64,000 bases of DNA from CAVZVW01 sp963778845 (GCA_963778845.1 CAVZVW010000009.1:744001-808000), one strand, 5' to 3'. Positions 1 through 9,074 are shown, counted from the stretch's first letter. Program-made: numbers and translations. Notes: a model not told the origin generated them from the letters alone.

Positions 1-492
1 GCCCCGGTGAGTACGTGGCGCTGGACAGCGGCGCGTACATGAACCAGCCGAACGAGGCAGCACCCTGCGGGGTGAGGAAGCCGGAGGCCGCGATCAGCCC
101 GCCGAACAGGTAGAGCCAGTACGACGAGCATGTTCAGCCGCGGGAACGCCACGTCGGGCGCCCCGATCTGCAGCGGCATGATCGCGTTGGCGAAGCCCGC
201 GAACAGCGGGGTCGCGAACAGCAGCAGCATGATCAGCGCCGTGCATGGTGAAGAGCTGGTTGTACTGCTCCTTGTCGCGCACGATCTGCAGGCCGGGCGA
301 GAACAGCTCCGCCCGGATCACCAGCGCCATCACACCGCCGATGGAGAAGAAGACCATCGACGTGATGAGGTACAGGTTGCCGATCACCTTGTGGTCGGTC
401 GTGGTGAGCCAGCCGACGATGATCCGGCCCTTGCTGCGCGGGCGGCGGACGGCGACGGTGGTGGTCGCGGGGGACTCGCTGACGGCGGTCAT
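1..492 (-). CDS. ctaD: Cytochrome c oxidase subunit I (aa3 type), N-terminal part, frameshifted
   Basis: This is the catalytic heme-copper subunit of the terminal oxidase in the cytoplasmic membrane. Only the N-terminus is present because the window begins inside the gene. The first ~50 residues carry the family signature TTDHKVIGNLYLITS followed by the first transmembrane helix. The frame breaks near 240 (just after LFTMHG) and again near 125, where RLNML should continue into YWLYLFGG; family-like sequence carries on in the other frames. The ATG at 492 overlaps the ctaC stop as ATGA, so the two genes are translationally coupled. The breaks are probably single-base sequence errors, because both sides keep conserved sequence. 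Confidence 0.85.
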
Positions 493-1383
493 CCGTTGCT
501 CCCGGATCCTGTCGCGCCGCTGCTCGACGGCAACGGCTTGGTCCGGCCGATGTCGTTGGGCAGCTGCCCTGTCTGGCCCCTGGCCTTCAGGTCGGCCATG
601 TGCTGGTCGTACTCGGCCTGGCTGACCACCTTGACGTTGAAGAGCATGTCGGAGTGGTACTCACCGCACAGCTCGGCGCACTTGCCCTTGAACGTTCCCT
701 CGCGCTGCGGGATCACCTGGAAGTGGTTGTTGACCCCCGGGATCACATCCATCTTGTACAGGAACGCCGGGATCCAGAACGAGTGGATGACGTCGCGGGC
801 GGTGAGCTCGAACTCCACCCGCTTGCCCACGGGCAGGTAGAGCGTGGGCAGCTGCGACTCCACGCCCCGCTTGCCGTTGAGCAGCCCTTGGACCCCGGTG
901 TCGTAGACGTCGGCGTCGAGGTAGTTGAAGTCCCACGACCACTGCTTGCCGACCACGTTGATCGTCACATCGGGCTTGGCGCTGGTGTCCGCGATCGCCG
1001 ACTGGTCACGGGCGGTGAAGTAGAAGAGCACTGCGACCATGATCAGCGGGACGACGGTGTAGAGGATCTCGAGCGGCAGGTGGTAGCGGATCTGCACCGG
1101 CAGGCCCGTGTCGTCGCGCCGTCGGCGGTAGGCCACGATGCACCAGAGGATCAGCCCCCAGACGAGCACGCCCACGAGCGAGGGCAGCGACCCAGGAACC
1201 GACCCACAGGTCCATGATCCGGCCGGTCTGGTTGGTGGTGTCCCTGTGCGTCGGCTCCCACCCGTGCTGCACCTGCTGGCTGCAGCCGGAGAGCGCGAGC
1301 GCGGCCGGGAGGGCGAGAGCGGCGACGGTTCCGCGGCGGCGGACACGGCCGCGCAGGGCGCGATGTACCTCGTGCGATCGCAA
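489..1383 (-). CDS. ctaC: Cytochrome c oxidase subunit II (CuA subunit), one frameshift near 1193
   Basis: This subunit takes electrons from the cytochrome bc complex through its CuA centre. It starts with a lipoprotein-type signal ending in lipobox LSGC, then has two transmembrane helices (around VLVWGLILWCIVAY and LYTVVPLIMVAVLF). An outer cupredoxin domain carries the aromatic motif KQWSWDFNY and the CuA motif CAELCGEYHSDM, with all ligands present. I chose the TTG at 1383 because GGAAGG lies six bases upstream and the frame runs straight into the signal peptide. The signal peptide and the rest are in different frames, with a +1 shift near 1193. Its stop overlaps the ctaD start, so it lies directly upstream of ctaD in an operon. 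Confidence 0.88.
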
Positions 1384-1473
1384 CGGCTGCCTTCCAACGC
1401 TCGGGTCCGGCCCCCTCGGGCAGCCGGGAACGGTCATCGTAGGGGGGAACACTACCGCCTGCCCCCCCTCCCG

Positions 1474-2211
1474 CTAGGGCTGGTCGCGGATGGTCGTCCG
1501 CGGCGTGCCGCACCACGGTTCGGGCAGGTCCAGGTCGAGGGCGCGGCTCACCAGGCGCAGGTACTCCAACCGGCCGACGGACACCACGCCCAGCCCGGCG
1601 AGGTGCTCCGTGCGCCATTGGACGTCGAGCAGCCGGCCGCGCGCGCCGTCGGCCGCCAGCAGGTCGACCAGACGGACCAGGGCGACCTTCGAGGCGTCGC
1701 TCTCGAGGTGGAACATCGACTCCCCGGCGAACAGCCCGCCGACGCCACCCCGTAGAGGCCACCGACCAGGCGCCCGGCTCGCCAGCACTCCACCGAGTGC
1801 GCCCAACCGAGGTCGTGCAGGCGCATGTACGCCGTCGCGATGCGCGGCGTGATCCAGCGGCCGGGCCGTGCCGGGTCCGCACACGCCTGCGACGACGTCG
1901 TCGAAGGCGGGTCGACGGTCGTGGTCATCGCGCGCGCATGAACGCCGCAGCGACCGGCTGACCCTCAGCCCGTCGAGGGGCAGCACGCCCCGGGGGTCGG
2001 GCGACCACCAGCCGATGCGGCCGCGACCGTGACGTCCCAGCCCCATCGGGAAGAGCCCGGCACGGTAGGCCGCCAGCAGGGTGCCGGGCTGCAGGTCGGC
2101 TCCGACGGCGACCAGGTCGCGGTTCTCGGCAAGAACGAGGTCGTCGAACGTGAATCGGCTGGCCGGCGGCTCGACCGGGCCGGCCCCCGGCGGCTGGACC
2201 GTCATCCGCAT
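1474..2211 (-). CDS. aat: Leucyl/phenylalanyl-tRNA--protein transferase, two compensating frameshifts
   Basis: This enzyme adds Leu or Phe from tRNA to N-terminal Arg/Lys of proteins, making them N-end-rule substrates. N-terminal WWSPDPRGVLPLDGL and C-terminal GLFAGESMFHLESDASKVAL are family signatures. Between about 1880 and 1750 the family sequence (RPGRWITPRIATAYMRLHDL) lies in another frame: a +1 shift near 1880 is undone by a -1 shift near 1750. Both outer parts are therefore in one frame, and an automatic call would give a 245-residue protein with a wrong middle. Length fits the family. Two ATG codons (2211, 2205) are possible starts. Confidence 0.85.
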   Translation of the reverse strand: MRMTVQPPGAGPVEPPASRFTFDDLVLAENRDLVAVGADLQPGTLLAAYRAGLFPMGLGRHGRGRIGWWSPDPRGVLPLDGLRVSRSLRRSCARDDHDRRPAFDDVVAGVCGPGTARPLDHAAHRDGVHAPARPRLGALGGVLASRAPGRWPLRGGVGGLFAGESMFHLESDASKVALVRLVDLLAADGARGRLLDVQWRTEHLAGLGVVSVGRLEYLRLVSRALDLDLPEPWCGTPRTTIRDQP

Positions 2212-2215
2212 ACGC

Positions 2216-3204
2216 TCAGGGGCGTTGAGTGTGCAGGTGGGGTGCGACCTCCGCCGCGGCGTCGTCGCCGTAGGTCCCGGCGAGACGGTCGAGGAAGTCG
2301 CGCCGGCCCAGGTCGTACTCCTGCGTACCGACCGTCTCGATCACGAGCGTCGCCAGCAGGCACCCGACCTGCGCGCAGCGCGTCGGCTCGAGCCCCCACG
2401 CCAGCCCGGCCAGGAAGCCGGCCCGGAACGCGTCCCCGACCCCGGTCGGGTCGACCAGGTGCCGGGCCGGCACCACCGGCACACGCACAGTCGGTTGGTC
2501 CTGGCCCTGGATGACCACGCCGTCCGGCCCGTGCGTCGTGATCCGGACGCCGACGGCGTCGCAGATCTCCCCGGGCGTCCACCCCGTCTTCTGCTCGATC
2601 GAGGGCCGCCTCGTAGTCGTTGGTGAACAGGTAGGCCGCGCCCTCGACCAGGCTGCGGATCTGGGCGCCGTCGGACCACGCCAGCTGCTGGGAGGGGTCG
2701 GCGGCGAAGGCGATGCCGCGCGTCCGGCACTCCTCGGTGTGGCGGAGCATCGCCTCGGGGTCGTTCGGGCTGACCACGACCAGGTCGATGCGGCTCGTCG
2801 CGCATCAAGCGGCCCCAGCTCGATGTCGCGCGCCTCGCACATCGCACCGGCGTAGAACGACGCGATCTGGGCGTGGTCGGCGTCGGTGGTGCAGACGAAG
2901 CGGGCGGTGTGCGCCAGCTCGGACACCTGCAGCGCCGGAGCAGTCCACGCCGTGGCGCTCCAGCCAGGACCGGTAGTCGTCGAAGTCCTCACCCACGGCA
3001 CCGACGAGCAACGGCCGCAGCCCGAGGTTGGCCAAGCCGAACGCGATGTTCGCCGCGACCCCGCCGCGGCGGATCTGCAGGTTCTCCACGAGGAAGGACA
3101 GCGCGATCTTGTCCAGCTGGTCCACGACGAGACTGTCGGCGAAGCGGCCCGTCGAAGATCATGAGGTGGTCGGTGGCGATGGACCCGGTGACGGCGATGC
3201 GCAC
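2216..3204 (-). CDS. adoK: Adenosine kinase, PfkB family, four frameshifts
   Basis: This kinase phosphorylates adenosine to AMP. Pieced across frames, the protein follows the mycobacterial AdoK pattern: start RIAVTGSIATDHLM, sugar-binding GGVAANIAFGLANLG, then SPNDPEAMLRHTEECR, AAYLFTNDYE and the PfkB ATP/catalytic motif DPTGVGDAFRAGF, whose final Asp is the catalytic base. Frames change near 3150, 2940, 2790 and 2598, each equal to one extra base. The GTG at 3204 begins the conserved N-terminus. Its place beside ctaC and an ErpA-type gene matches the remembered M. tuberculosis order. Generic carbohydrate kinase is the alternative, but the fit to AdoK is close. Confidence 0.85.
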
Positions 3205-3285
3205 GCCGGCAACCCTAACGGGACGCACGTGACCGCCCGCCCCTCTCAGGACCACCGCTGTCCGGAGAGGGTGGAGCCCCGAGGC

Positions 3286-3642
3286 TCAGTGGAAGCTGTC
3301 ACCGCACGCGCAGCTGCCGCCGGCGTTCGGGTTGTCGATGGTGAAGCCCTGCTTCTCGATCGTGTCCGCGAAGTCGATCGTGGCGCCCGTCGAGGTACGG
3401 GGCGCTCATCCGGTCGACCACGACACCCGACACCGTCGAAGTCGCGCAGCAGGTCCCCGTCGAGCGTGCGCTCGTCGAAGTACAGCTGGTAGATCAGGCC
3501 GGAGCAGCCACCGGGCTGCACGGCCGACCCGCAGCCGCAGGTCGTCGCGGCCCTCCTGCTCGAGCAGGCTCTTCACCTTCGCAGCGGCGACGCCGGTGAG
3601 GTCGACACCGTGCTCCTTGGTGGACTGATCCTGGACGGACAT
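3286..3642 (-). CDS. erpA: A-type iron-sulfur cluster insertion protein (HesB/IscA/ErpA), three frameshifts
   Basis: This protein carries and delivers Fe-S clusters to target enzymes. Joined across frames it is about 118 residues, normal for the family. It has VDLTGVAAAKVKSLLEQEG, then QPGGCSGLIYQLYFDE with the first cluster Cys, DRMSAPYLDGATIDF, and the C-terminal GGSCACGDSFH with the paired cysteines. Frames change near 3530, 3425 and 3375. The ATG at 3642 has GGAG eight bases upstream. It may help mature the Fe-S enzyme LipA encoded in this window, but that is inference. Confidence 0.86.
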
Positions 3643-3971
3643 CGGGCAACTCCTGATCTCGGTGTCTGGTGTCTCGGTTCTTGCGTGTCTTGTCCTTGGC
3701 ACACGCGGTACTGGGCGCTCCTCGGCGTCAGCGCTCAGCTGGGACCGTGCATTCCCCGCACGGGCGAGTCCCGGGCGGCATCTGGCCCGCACCCAGCCTA
3801 CGACGTCGGCGCCGAGGTGTCGCTCCAACCGGCCGCGGTGACCCGTGGCGGACCGGCCAGTGCGCCGACCACACACGACCCGCCGGCGGGTGCAACCTCC
3901 CGGGACCGGAATCCCACAGTGTGCGAGGTCGGGGGCGCCATGTGGCACCGATCTCGCACACAACCGTCGGG
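3643..3971. other. Intergenic region, no gene; carries palindromic repeat copy 1
   Basis: About 330 bases between the erpA start and the stop of the dipeptidase gene. No frame here has a protein-like sequence. It must hold the promoter for erpA reading leftwards, but I cannot point to clear -35/-10 boxes. The only distinct structure is the palindromic element at 3919-3959. Confidence 0.6.
3919..3959. repeat. Interspersed palindromic element, copy 1 of 2
   Basis: A 41-base stretch found again, identical and inverted, at 26290-26330. It is a near-perfect palindrome: outer arms GTGCGAGGTCGG and CCGATCTCGCAC, inner arms around a CATG centre. Both copies are in intergenic DNA. It resembles REP-type elements in design. 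Role unknown. Confidence 0.85.
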
Positions 3972-5513
3972 CTACGGGTTGCCGGTCGCGAGCGCCGCCA
4001 GGAGCAGCGCCTCGGCGACGCAGGCGCGCTCGAACTCGCCCAGATGCAGCGACTCGTCCGTCCCGTGGGCCCGCGTGTCGGGGTCCTCGACCCCGGTGAT
4101 GACCACCGTGGCGCGGGGGTAGAGCGCCTGCAGCTCCGCCACGAACGGGATGGACCCGCCCATGCCCATCGCGACGGGGCGGCGTCCCCAGGCCTTCTCC
4201 AATGCCCATCCGGCCACCTCGTACACCGGACCCTGCAGGTCACCGGCCCAGGGTGAACCGGCCTCGCCGAGACGGACGTCGACTCGCGCCCCCCACGGGG
4301 CCGCCGTGCGCAGATGTGCGTGCAGAGCCTGGAACGCCGCCGACGGGTCCTGCCCCGGCGGGATCCGCAGGGTGAACTTGGCCCGCACGCTCGGCAGCAG
4401 GGTGTTCGAGGCGTTCGCCACCGACGGCGCGTCCACCCCCGTGATGGTGATGGCCGGGCGCGTCCACAGGCGCGACGTCAGGGGACCGGTCCCGATCAGC
4501 TCCACGCCGTCCAGCACGCCGGCGTCCTGGCGAAGGAGGTGCTCGGGGTAGTCCAGGTCGGCCGCTGCTCCCGCACCGAGCCCGGGGACCGCGACGTCCC
4601 CGGCCTCGTCCCACAGGCCGGCCAGCACGGTCACGAGCACCGTCATGGCGTCGGGTACGGCCCCGCCGTACATCCCGGAGTGCACGGCGTGGTCCAGCGT
4701 GGCCACTTCGACCACCCCGTCGACGAGGCCACGCAGGCTCGTGGTCAGCGCAGGCTCGCCGACCCGCCAGTTGCCCGAGTCCGCGATCACGATCACGTCG
4801 GCGGCGAGGCGCTCGGTGTGCGCCCGCAGGAAGGCGCCGAAGGTGGGTGACCCGATCTCCTCCTCGCCCTCGACGAACACCGTGACCCCCAGGCGTGACC
4901 AGGGGCCGGTCTCGTCGGCCAGCAGCACCCGCAACGCGGCCAGGTGCACCATGACGCCGGCCTTGTCGTCGGCGGCGCCCCGCGCGTACAGCCGGCCGTC
5001 ACGCTCGAGGGGCTCGAACGCCGGTGTCTGCCACTGCGCCGGGTCACCCGGCGGCTGGACGTCGTGGTGGGCGTACAGCAGCACCGTCGGTGCTCCCACC
5101 GCACCCGGACGCCGCGCGACGACAGCAGGTGCACCCGGCCCGTTCGGGCCCTCGGCCCGGAGGATCTGGACCTCGGGCATGCCCGCCTCGAGCAGCAGGT
5201 CGGCCACGAAGCGCGCACTGACCTCGACGTGGGCCTGGTCGAACGCCGGGGCCGACACGCTCGGGATGCGCACGAGGGCCTCGAGGTCGACGCGGAGCCG
5301 GGGCAGCAGCGCAGCGACCGCGTCGCGGACACCGTCGACGTCGACAGTGGAGACGTCCAGGGGGGCGGACGCCGTCCAACCGGGTGCCGGGGTCGCGCCT
5401 GCCTGCGAGGCCGGGGTCGCGGCTGCCTGCGAGGCCGGGGTCCTGGCCCCCTGCGCAGCGGCCTTAGACGGATGAGCGAGGTGGGACCCGCCCGGGCGGG
5501 AAGGCTTGGGCAT
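3972..5513 (-). CDS. M20 family metallo-dipeptidase/peptidase
   Basis: A cytoplasmic zinc peptidase of the M20 family (dipeptidase or acetylornithine-deacetylase-like), 513 residues. The catalytic parts are visible: LLYAHHDVQPPGD with the first metal His and Asp, RGAADDKAGVMVHLAAL with the bridging Asp, and VEGEEEIGSPTFGAF with the general-base Glu pair. A dimerisation domain and a C-terminal metal His region follow. The first ~55 residues are low-complexity Ala/Pro/Thr with repeated TPASQA and look unstructured. The start could lie downstream, close to DVDGVRDAVAALLPRL. Substrate cannot be told from sequence. It is divergent from the DUF3043 gene. Confidence 0.85.
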   Translation of the reverse strand: MPKPSRPGGSHLAHPSKAAAQGARTPASQAAATPASQAGATPAPGWTASAPLDVSTVDVDGVRDAVAALLPRLRVDLEALVRIPSVSAPAFDQAHVEVSARFVADLLLEAGMPEVQILRAEGPNGPGAPAVVARRPGAVGAPTVLLYAHHDVQPPGDPAQWQTPAFEPLERDGRLYARGAADDKAGVMVHLAALRVLLADETGPWSRLGVTVFVEGEEEIGSPTFGAFLRAHTERLAADVIVIADSGNWRVGEPALTTSLRGLVDGVVEVATLDHAVHSGMYGGAVPDAMTVLVTVLAGLWDEAGDVAVPGLGAGAAADLDYPEHLLRQDAGVLDGVELIGTGPLTSRLWTRPAITITGVDAPSVANASNTLLPSVRAKFTLRIPPGQDPSAAFQALHAHLRTAAPWGARVDVRLGEAGSPWAGDLQGPVYEVAGWALEKAWGRRPVAMGMGGSIPFVAELQALYPRATVVITGVEDPDTRAHGTDESLHLGEFERACVAEALLLAALATGNP

Positions 5514-5679
5514 AGGCGCCAACCTAGGGCGCGTCCCCGCCCGGCCGCCGAGCACCCCGCCGCCCCGGGCTCCGAAGGCGTCCGGCCGGCGAGGGCCGGC
5601 GAGCGTCGGCGAGGCCCGGACGTGGGCAACGAGGGACGAGCGTGGGACCCGGGCCCCGGGACGACGTACTGTGTGCGCT

Positions 5680-6297
5680 GTGTTCGGTCGTTCGAAGAGC
5701 CCGCAGACCCAGGCGGTGACCCCGGAGCAGGCGGCCCGCGAGGGGGCCAAGGGCCGCCCCACGCCGAGCCGCCGCGAGGCCGAGGCGCGCAACAAGCGCC
5801 CCATCGTGGCTCCGGCGCGCAGCTCGGCGGTCAAGGCGAACATGACCAAGGAGGAGCGCAAGGCGGCCAAGGTCGCGCAGCGGGAGGCGATGGCAGCCGA
5901 CCGGCGGGTGCGGCAGGCCGGGTTCATGAGCGGTGACGAGCGCTACCTGCCCGCCCGCGACAAGGGCCCCGTCAAGCGCTACGTCCGCGACTACGTCGAC
6001 GCACGGCGCAACGCCGGCGAGTACGTCCTGCCGGTCATGTTCGCCGTGCTCGTCGTGACGATGCTCGTTCGGTCCCCGGTGCTGGTCACCGCCGTCAGCG
6101 CGGTGGTCTACGGGGTCTTCGCCGTCTTCCTCCTCGACTCTTACCTCCTCAACAGGCGGCTGCGCCGGCTGACGACGGAGAAGTTCGGCGCCGAGCAGGC
6201 CGCCGGTGCCGGGTGGTACGGGGTCAAGCGCGCCTTCCAGATGCGCCGCATGCGCATGCCCAAGCCGCAGGTCGGGCGCGGGCAGCGTCCCAGCTGA
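5680..6297 (+). CDS. DUF3043 membrane protein
   Basis: A 205-residue actinobacterial protein of unknown function. A long basic N-terminal part begins FGRSKSPQTQAVTPEQAA and contains PTPSRREAEARNKRP. Two closely spaced transmembrane helices (about residues 110-150, VLPVMFAVLVVTMLVRSP and AVVYGVFAVFLLDSYLLN) follow, then a basic tail. GTG at 5680 gives the usual FGR start; GTG at 5671 is the alternative. The neighbouring cob genes match a common actinobacterial order but do not suggest a role. Confidence 0.8.
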   Translation: MFGRSKSPQTQAVTPEQAAREGAKGRPTPSRREAEARNKRPIVAPARSSAVKANMTKEERKAAKVAQREAMAADRRVRQAGFMSGDERYLPARDKGPVKRYVRDYVDARRNAGEYVLPVMFAVLVVTMLVRSPVLVTAVSAVVYGVFAVFLLDSYLLNRRLRRLTTEKFGAEQAAGAGWYGVKRAFQMRRMRMPKPQVGRGQRPS

Positions 6298-6343
6298 CGC
6301 CCCGACTCCTCCGCTGGAGGCGGGTCGTGCCTACCGGACGGGG

Positions 6344-6553
6344 CTACTGCGACGGGCGCAGGCTCATCGGGCCGTAGACCTCGCGACCGTCCTCGAGCAG
6401 CCAGACCTGCTCGACGCCTGACGCCAGCAGGTCGCGCCAGGACTCGCCCACCCACGACTCGGCGTCCGCCTGGCTCGGGAAGGCCGACACCGCACCCGGA
6501 GGCTTCACCGAGGAACCGTCGGCGCCTTCGAAGCGCCACGCCCACGTGCTCAT
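6344..6553 (-). CDS. Small conserved actinobacterial protein, function unknown
   Basis: A 69-residue protein beginning STWAWRFEGADG and ending YGPMSLRPSQ. Its layout of Trp/Phe-rich start, SQADAESWVGESWRDLL and VWLLEDGREVYGPMSL suggests a small alpha/beta fold with a short helix. I recognise it as a kind of small protein common in actinobacteria but know no function. It is convergent with the DUF3043 gene and divergent from cobU, only 48 bases away. Confidence 0.6.
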   Translation of the reverse strand: MSTWAWRFEGADGSSVKPPGAVSAFPSQADAESWVGESWRDLLASGVEQVWLLEDGREVYGPMSLRPSQ

Positions 6554-6601
6554 GGCCCCACCGTAGGGCAGGCCGCAGGGCGGGGGTGGCACCCTGGCTT
6601 C

Positions 6602-7234
6602 GTGCCCAGCCCCCCCACGGACGTGACCGCCACCGCCCCGATGGCACCGCCGGTGCGGCCCGCGCCCCGGCGCACGCTGGTGCTCGGGCCCTCCGCGTCG
6701 GGGAAGTCGGCGTTCGCCGAGGGCCTGCTCGACCCTGCGGTCGCTGTGCAGTACGTCGCGACCGGGCCCGTGCCTGACCCGTCGACGGCCACGGACGGCG
6801 AATGGGCCGCTCGCATCGAGTCGCACCGCAGGCGCCGCCCTCCGGCCTGGGTCACCCGGGAGACCGAGGACGTCGCCGCCGTGCTGCTCGCGCCCGGCCC
6901 GCCCGTGCTGGTGGACTCCCTCGGCGCCTGGGTCGCCGGCCTGCTCGACCGCTGTGGGGCCTGGGACGACGCGCCGGGGTGGCGCGAGCGAGCCGACGCC
7001 GAGACGGACCAGGTCGTGGACGCCTGGCGCCGCGCTCCCGGCCGGGTGGTCGCGGTCAGCGACGAGGTCGGGTGGGGGGTCGTGCCCGCCACGGTGTCCG
7101 GCCGCGTCTTCTGCGACGCCCTCGGCAACCTCAACCAGCGCGTCGCCGCCGTCAGCGACGAGGTGCTGCTCGTGGTCGCGGGTCGGGTCGTCGCGCTCGC
7201 CGAGCCGCCCGGCCGCCACCAGGTGTCGACATGA
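6602..7234 (+). CDS. cobU: Adenosylcobinamide kinase / adenosylcobinamide-phosphate guanylyltransferase
   Basis: This bifunctional enzyme phosphorylates adenosylcobinamide and then transfers GMP to form AdoCbi-GDP, late in vitamin B12 assembly. The Walker A motif GPSASGKSAFAE lies near residue 29, followed by YVATGPVPD, RIESHRRRRP with the His expected to carry GMP, and VLVDSLGAWVAGLL. At 210 residues it is slightly long because of an extra Pro-rich N-terminus. The start is GTG. Its stop overlaps the cobT ATG (ATGA), so cobU-cobT-cobS forms one coupled unit. Confidence 0.88.
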   Translation: MPSPPTDVTATAPMAPPVRPAPRRTLVLGPSASGKSAFAEGLLDPAVAVQYVATGPVPDPSTATDGEWAARIESHRRRRPPAWVTRETEDVAAVLLAPGPPVLVDSLGAWVAGLLDRCGAWDDAPGWRERADAETDQVVDAWRRAPGRVVAVSDEVGWGVVPATVSGRVFCDALGNLNQRVAAVSDEVLLVVAGRVVALAEPPGRHQVST

Positions 7235-8133
7235 GCGGGGAACCCGCCGGGGAGGACGCCTTCGAGCGCCTCGCCCAGCACGTCGGCGAGACCGACGCCG
7301 GCTGCGTCCAGGAGGCACGTCGCGCTCTTTCGGCCCACCCCGGCTACGGACGCCTGGCCGACCTTGCCGTCTGGTGGGCTGGGGTGCGAGGGTCGCCCGG
7401 GGCTGCGCCACCGAGCAGGGTGTGGCTGGTCCGGGCCGGCCCGAAGGCGGGGCCGACCCCTGACCCGACCCAGCGCGTGACCGGCAGGTCGGCGGGCGCA
7501 CGCGTGAGCCGGCGCCGCCTCGCCGCGCCCGACGACGTCCGGGGCGCGATCGCCGCCGGCCGCGATCTGGCCGACCAGGCCGCCGACTCCGGGGTCGACC
7601 TGCTGCTGGTCAGCCTCGCGGACCCGTGGGGCGCTCGCGCTGTGTCCGCGGCCCTGCTCGACCTCGACCCGGTCGAGGCGACCGGGTGGCCGCGGCCGGG
7701 CGGTGACGGTCGGGTGGACGACCCGGCTTGGGCGGTGGACGTCGCGCGCCTGCGCGATGCCCTACGCCGGGGACGCCCCCGGCGCGGCGAGCCGACGGCC
7801 CTGTTGGAGGCGCTCGGGACGCCGGTCCTGGCAGGAGCAGCCGCCGTCCTGCTGCAGTCGGCCGCTCGACGCACACCGGTCATCCTCGACGGCGCGGGGG
7901 CCACGGTCGCTGCGCTGTTCGCCGCGAGGGTCACGCGCGAGGCCCGGGCCTGGTGGCAGGCGGCGCTGGCCGCGACCGCCCCGGCCACCGAACGTGCGCT
8001 GACCGGGCTCGGCCTCAGCCCGCTCCTCGAGCTCGGTGTCGAGGTCGAGGACGGCACAGGGGCCCTGCTTGCCCTCGGCATCGTCCGCACGGCCGCCCTG
8101 CTGCTCGACCCGGCCGGCGAGGCCGGTGCCTGA
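7231..8133 (+). CDS. cobT: CobT-like phosphoribosyltransferase with degenerate active-site motifs
   Basis: By position and overall pattern this is nicotinate-nucleotide:dimethylbenzimidazole phosphoribosyltransferase, which activates the lower base of cobalamin. YGRLADLAVWWAG, AIAAGRDLADQAADSGVDLL, RRTPVILDGAGATVAALFA and the C-terminal GLGLSPLLELGVEVEDGTGA all align with CobT. At 300 residues it is shorter than the usual ~350. Three functional motifs as I remember them are altered: the DHGV segment is missing, the glycine-rich GIGNTTAA is replaced by SLADPWGARAV, and the catalytic Glu of RLGEGTGA is Asp. It may be inactive or changed in function, yet the frame is intact and coupled to cobU. 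Confidence 0.75.
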   Translation: MSGEPAGEDAFERLAQHVGETDAGCVQEARRALSAHPGYGRLADLAVWWAGVRGSPGAAPPSRVWLVRAGPKAGPTPDPTQRVTGRSAGARVSRRRLAAPDDVRGAIAAGRDLADQAADSGVDLLLVSLADPWGARAVSAALLDLDPVEATGWPRPGGDGRVDDPAWAVDVARLRDALRRGRPRRGEPTALLEALGTPVLAGAAAVLLQSAARRTPVILDGAGATVAALFAARVTREARAWWQAALAATAPATERALTGLGLSPLLELGVEVEDGTGALLALGIVRTAALLLDPAGEAGA

Positions 8134-8884
8134 CGCCCTGCGCCTGGCTGTCGGCACGCTCACCGCCCTCCCGGTCGCGCCGCCGCGCGCGATCGACCAG
8201 GGCACGGCCGCACGGGCGATGGTGCTGGCCCCGGTGGTTGCGCTGCTGCCGGGCGGGGCCGCCGCCGGGGTGGCCTGGGCAGCGGGCGTCGCGGGCCTCA
8301 CCCCGCTCGTCGCGGCAGCCCTCGCCCTGGTCACCCTCACTCTGGGCACCCGTGGGATGCACCTGGACGGCCTCGCGGACACCGCGGACGGCCTGACCGC
8401 CTCCTATGACCGCGTCCGCGCGCTGGCGGTCATGCGCCGAGGCGACACTGGCCCCGCGGGCCTGGCCGCCGTCGTCCTGGTCCTGCTGGTGCAGGCGGCG
8501 GCGATGGCTCAGGCCGTCTCGGCCCACGGCGCGGGCTCGGTCGTCCTCGCTGCGGTCGCCGCCCGCGCCGTGCTGCCGCTCGCGTGCGGCCGAGGTGTTC
8601 CCAGCGCGCGGCGCGACGGCCTCGGCGCCACCGTCGCCGGCAGTGTGCCGTGGCCAGCGGCGGCCTTGACGCTCGCCGGTTGCGCGGTCGCCCTCGGCGC
8701 AGGCGCGATGCTCGCCGGGCAGGCGTGGTGGCCCGCCGTGGCAGCCCTGGCCGCTGCGTGCCTGGCGGCCGGCCTTGTGGTGACCCGCGCCGTGCGCAGG
8801 CTCGGCGGCATCACAGGCGACGTGCTCGGTGCCTGCGTCGAGGTGGGCATGGCGGCAGCTCTCGTGGTGCTCGCCGCCGCCTGA
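8126..8884 (+). CDS. cobS: Adenosylcobinamide-GDP ribazoletransferase (cobalamin synthase)
   Basis: This integral membrane enzyme joins AdoCbi-GDP to alpha-ribazole, the last step of B12 synthesis. It starts LRLAVGTLTALPVAPP, has the family motif GMHLDGLADTADGLTA with its Mg-binding acidic residues near residue 75, and then MRRGDTGPAGLAAV. Several Ala/Leu/Val-rich helices follow, ending in RRLGGITGDVLGACVEVG. Length (252 residues) is normal. The GTG at 8126 overlaps the end of cobT. The gene runs into the 16-base tandem array. Confidence 0.9.
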   Translation: MPDALRLAVGTLTALPVAPPRAIDQGTAARAMVLAPVVALLPGGAAAGVAWAAGVAGLTPLVAAALALVTLTLGTRGMHLDGLADTADGLTASYDRVRALAVMRRGDTGPAGLAAVVLVLLVQAAAMAQAVSAHGAGSVVLAAVAARAVLPLACGRGVPSARRDGLGATVAGSVPWPAAALTLAGCAVALGAGAMLAGQAWWPAVAALAAACLAAGLVVTRAVRRLGGITGDVLGACVEVGMAAALVVLAAA

Positions 8885-8914
8885 GCAGGGCGTGGCGCCA
8901 CCCGCGGCTCTCAG

Positions 8915-9074
8915 TCAGGAACAGGACCAGTCAGGAACAGGACCAGTCACGAAATGGATCGGTCAGGAACCGGTGCGGTCAGGAACCGGATCGGTCAGGA
9001 ACCGGATCGGTCAGGAACCGGAGCGGTCAGGAGCCGGAGCGGTCAGGAACCGGAGCGGTCAGGAGCCGGAGCGG
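8915..9074. repeat. 16-bp tandem repeat, ten units, containing the gcvT stop codon
   Basis: Ten units of 16 bases, consensus TCAGGAACCGGAGCGG, lie tail to tail between the convergent ends of cobS and gcvT. Each unit begins TCA, which is TGA on the minus strand. Because 16 is not a multiple of three, stops fall in all three minus frames. The unit at 9059 supplies the gcvT stop. No T-run follows, so it is not a classical terminator. Confidence 0.92.

Noticed and set aside
8915..9074. CRISPR array
   Set aside because: Units are 16 bases and directly adjacent, with no spacers and no cas genes nearby.
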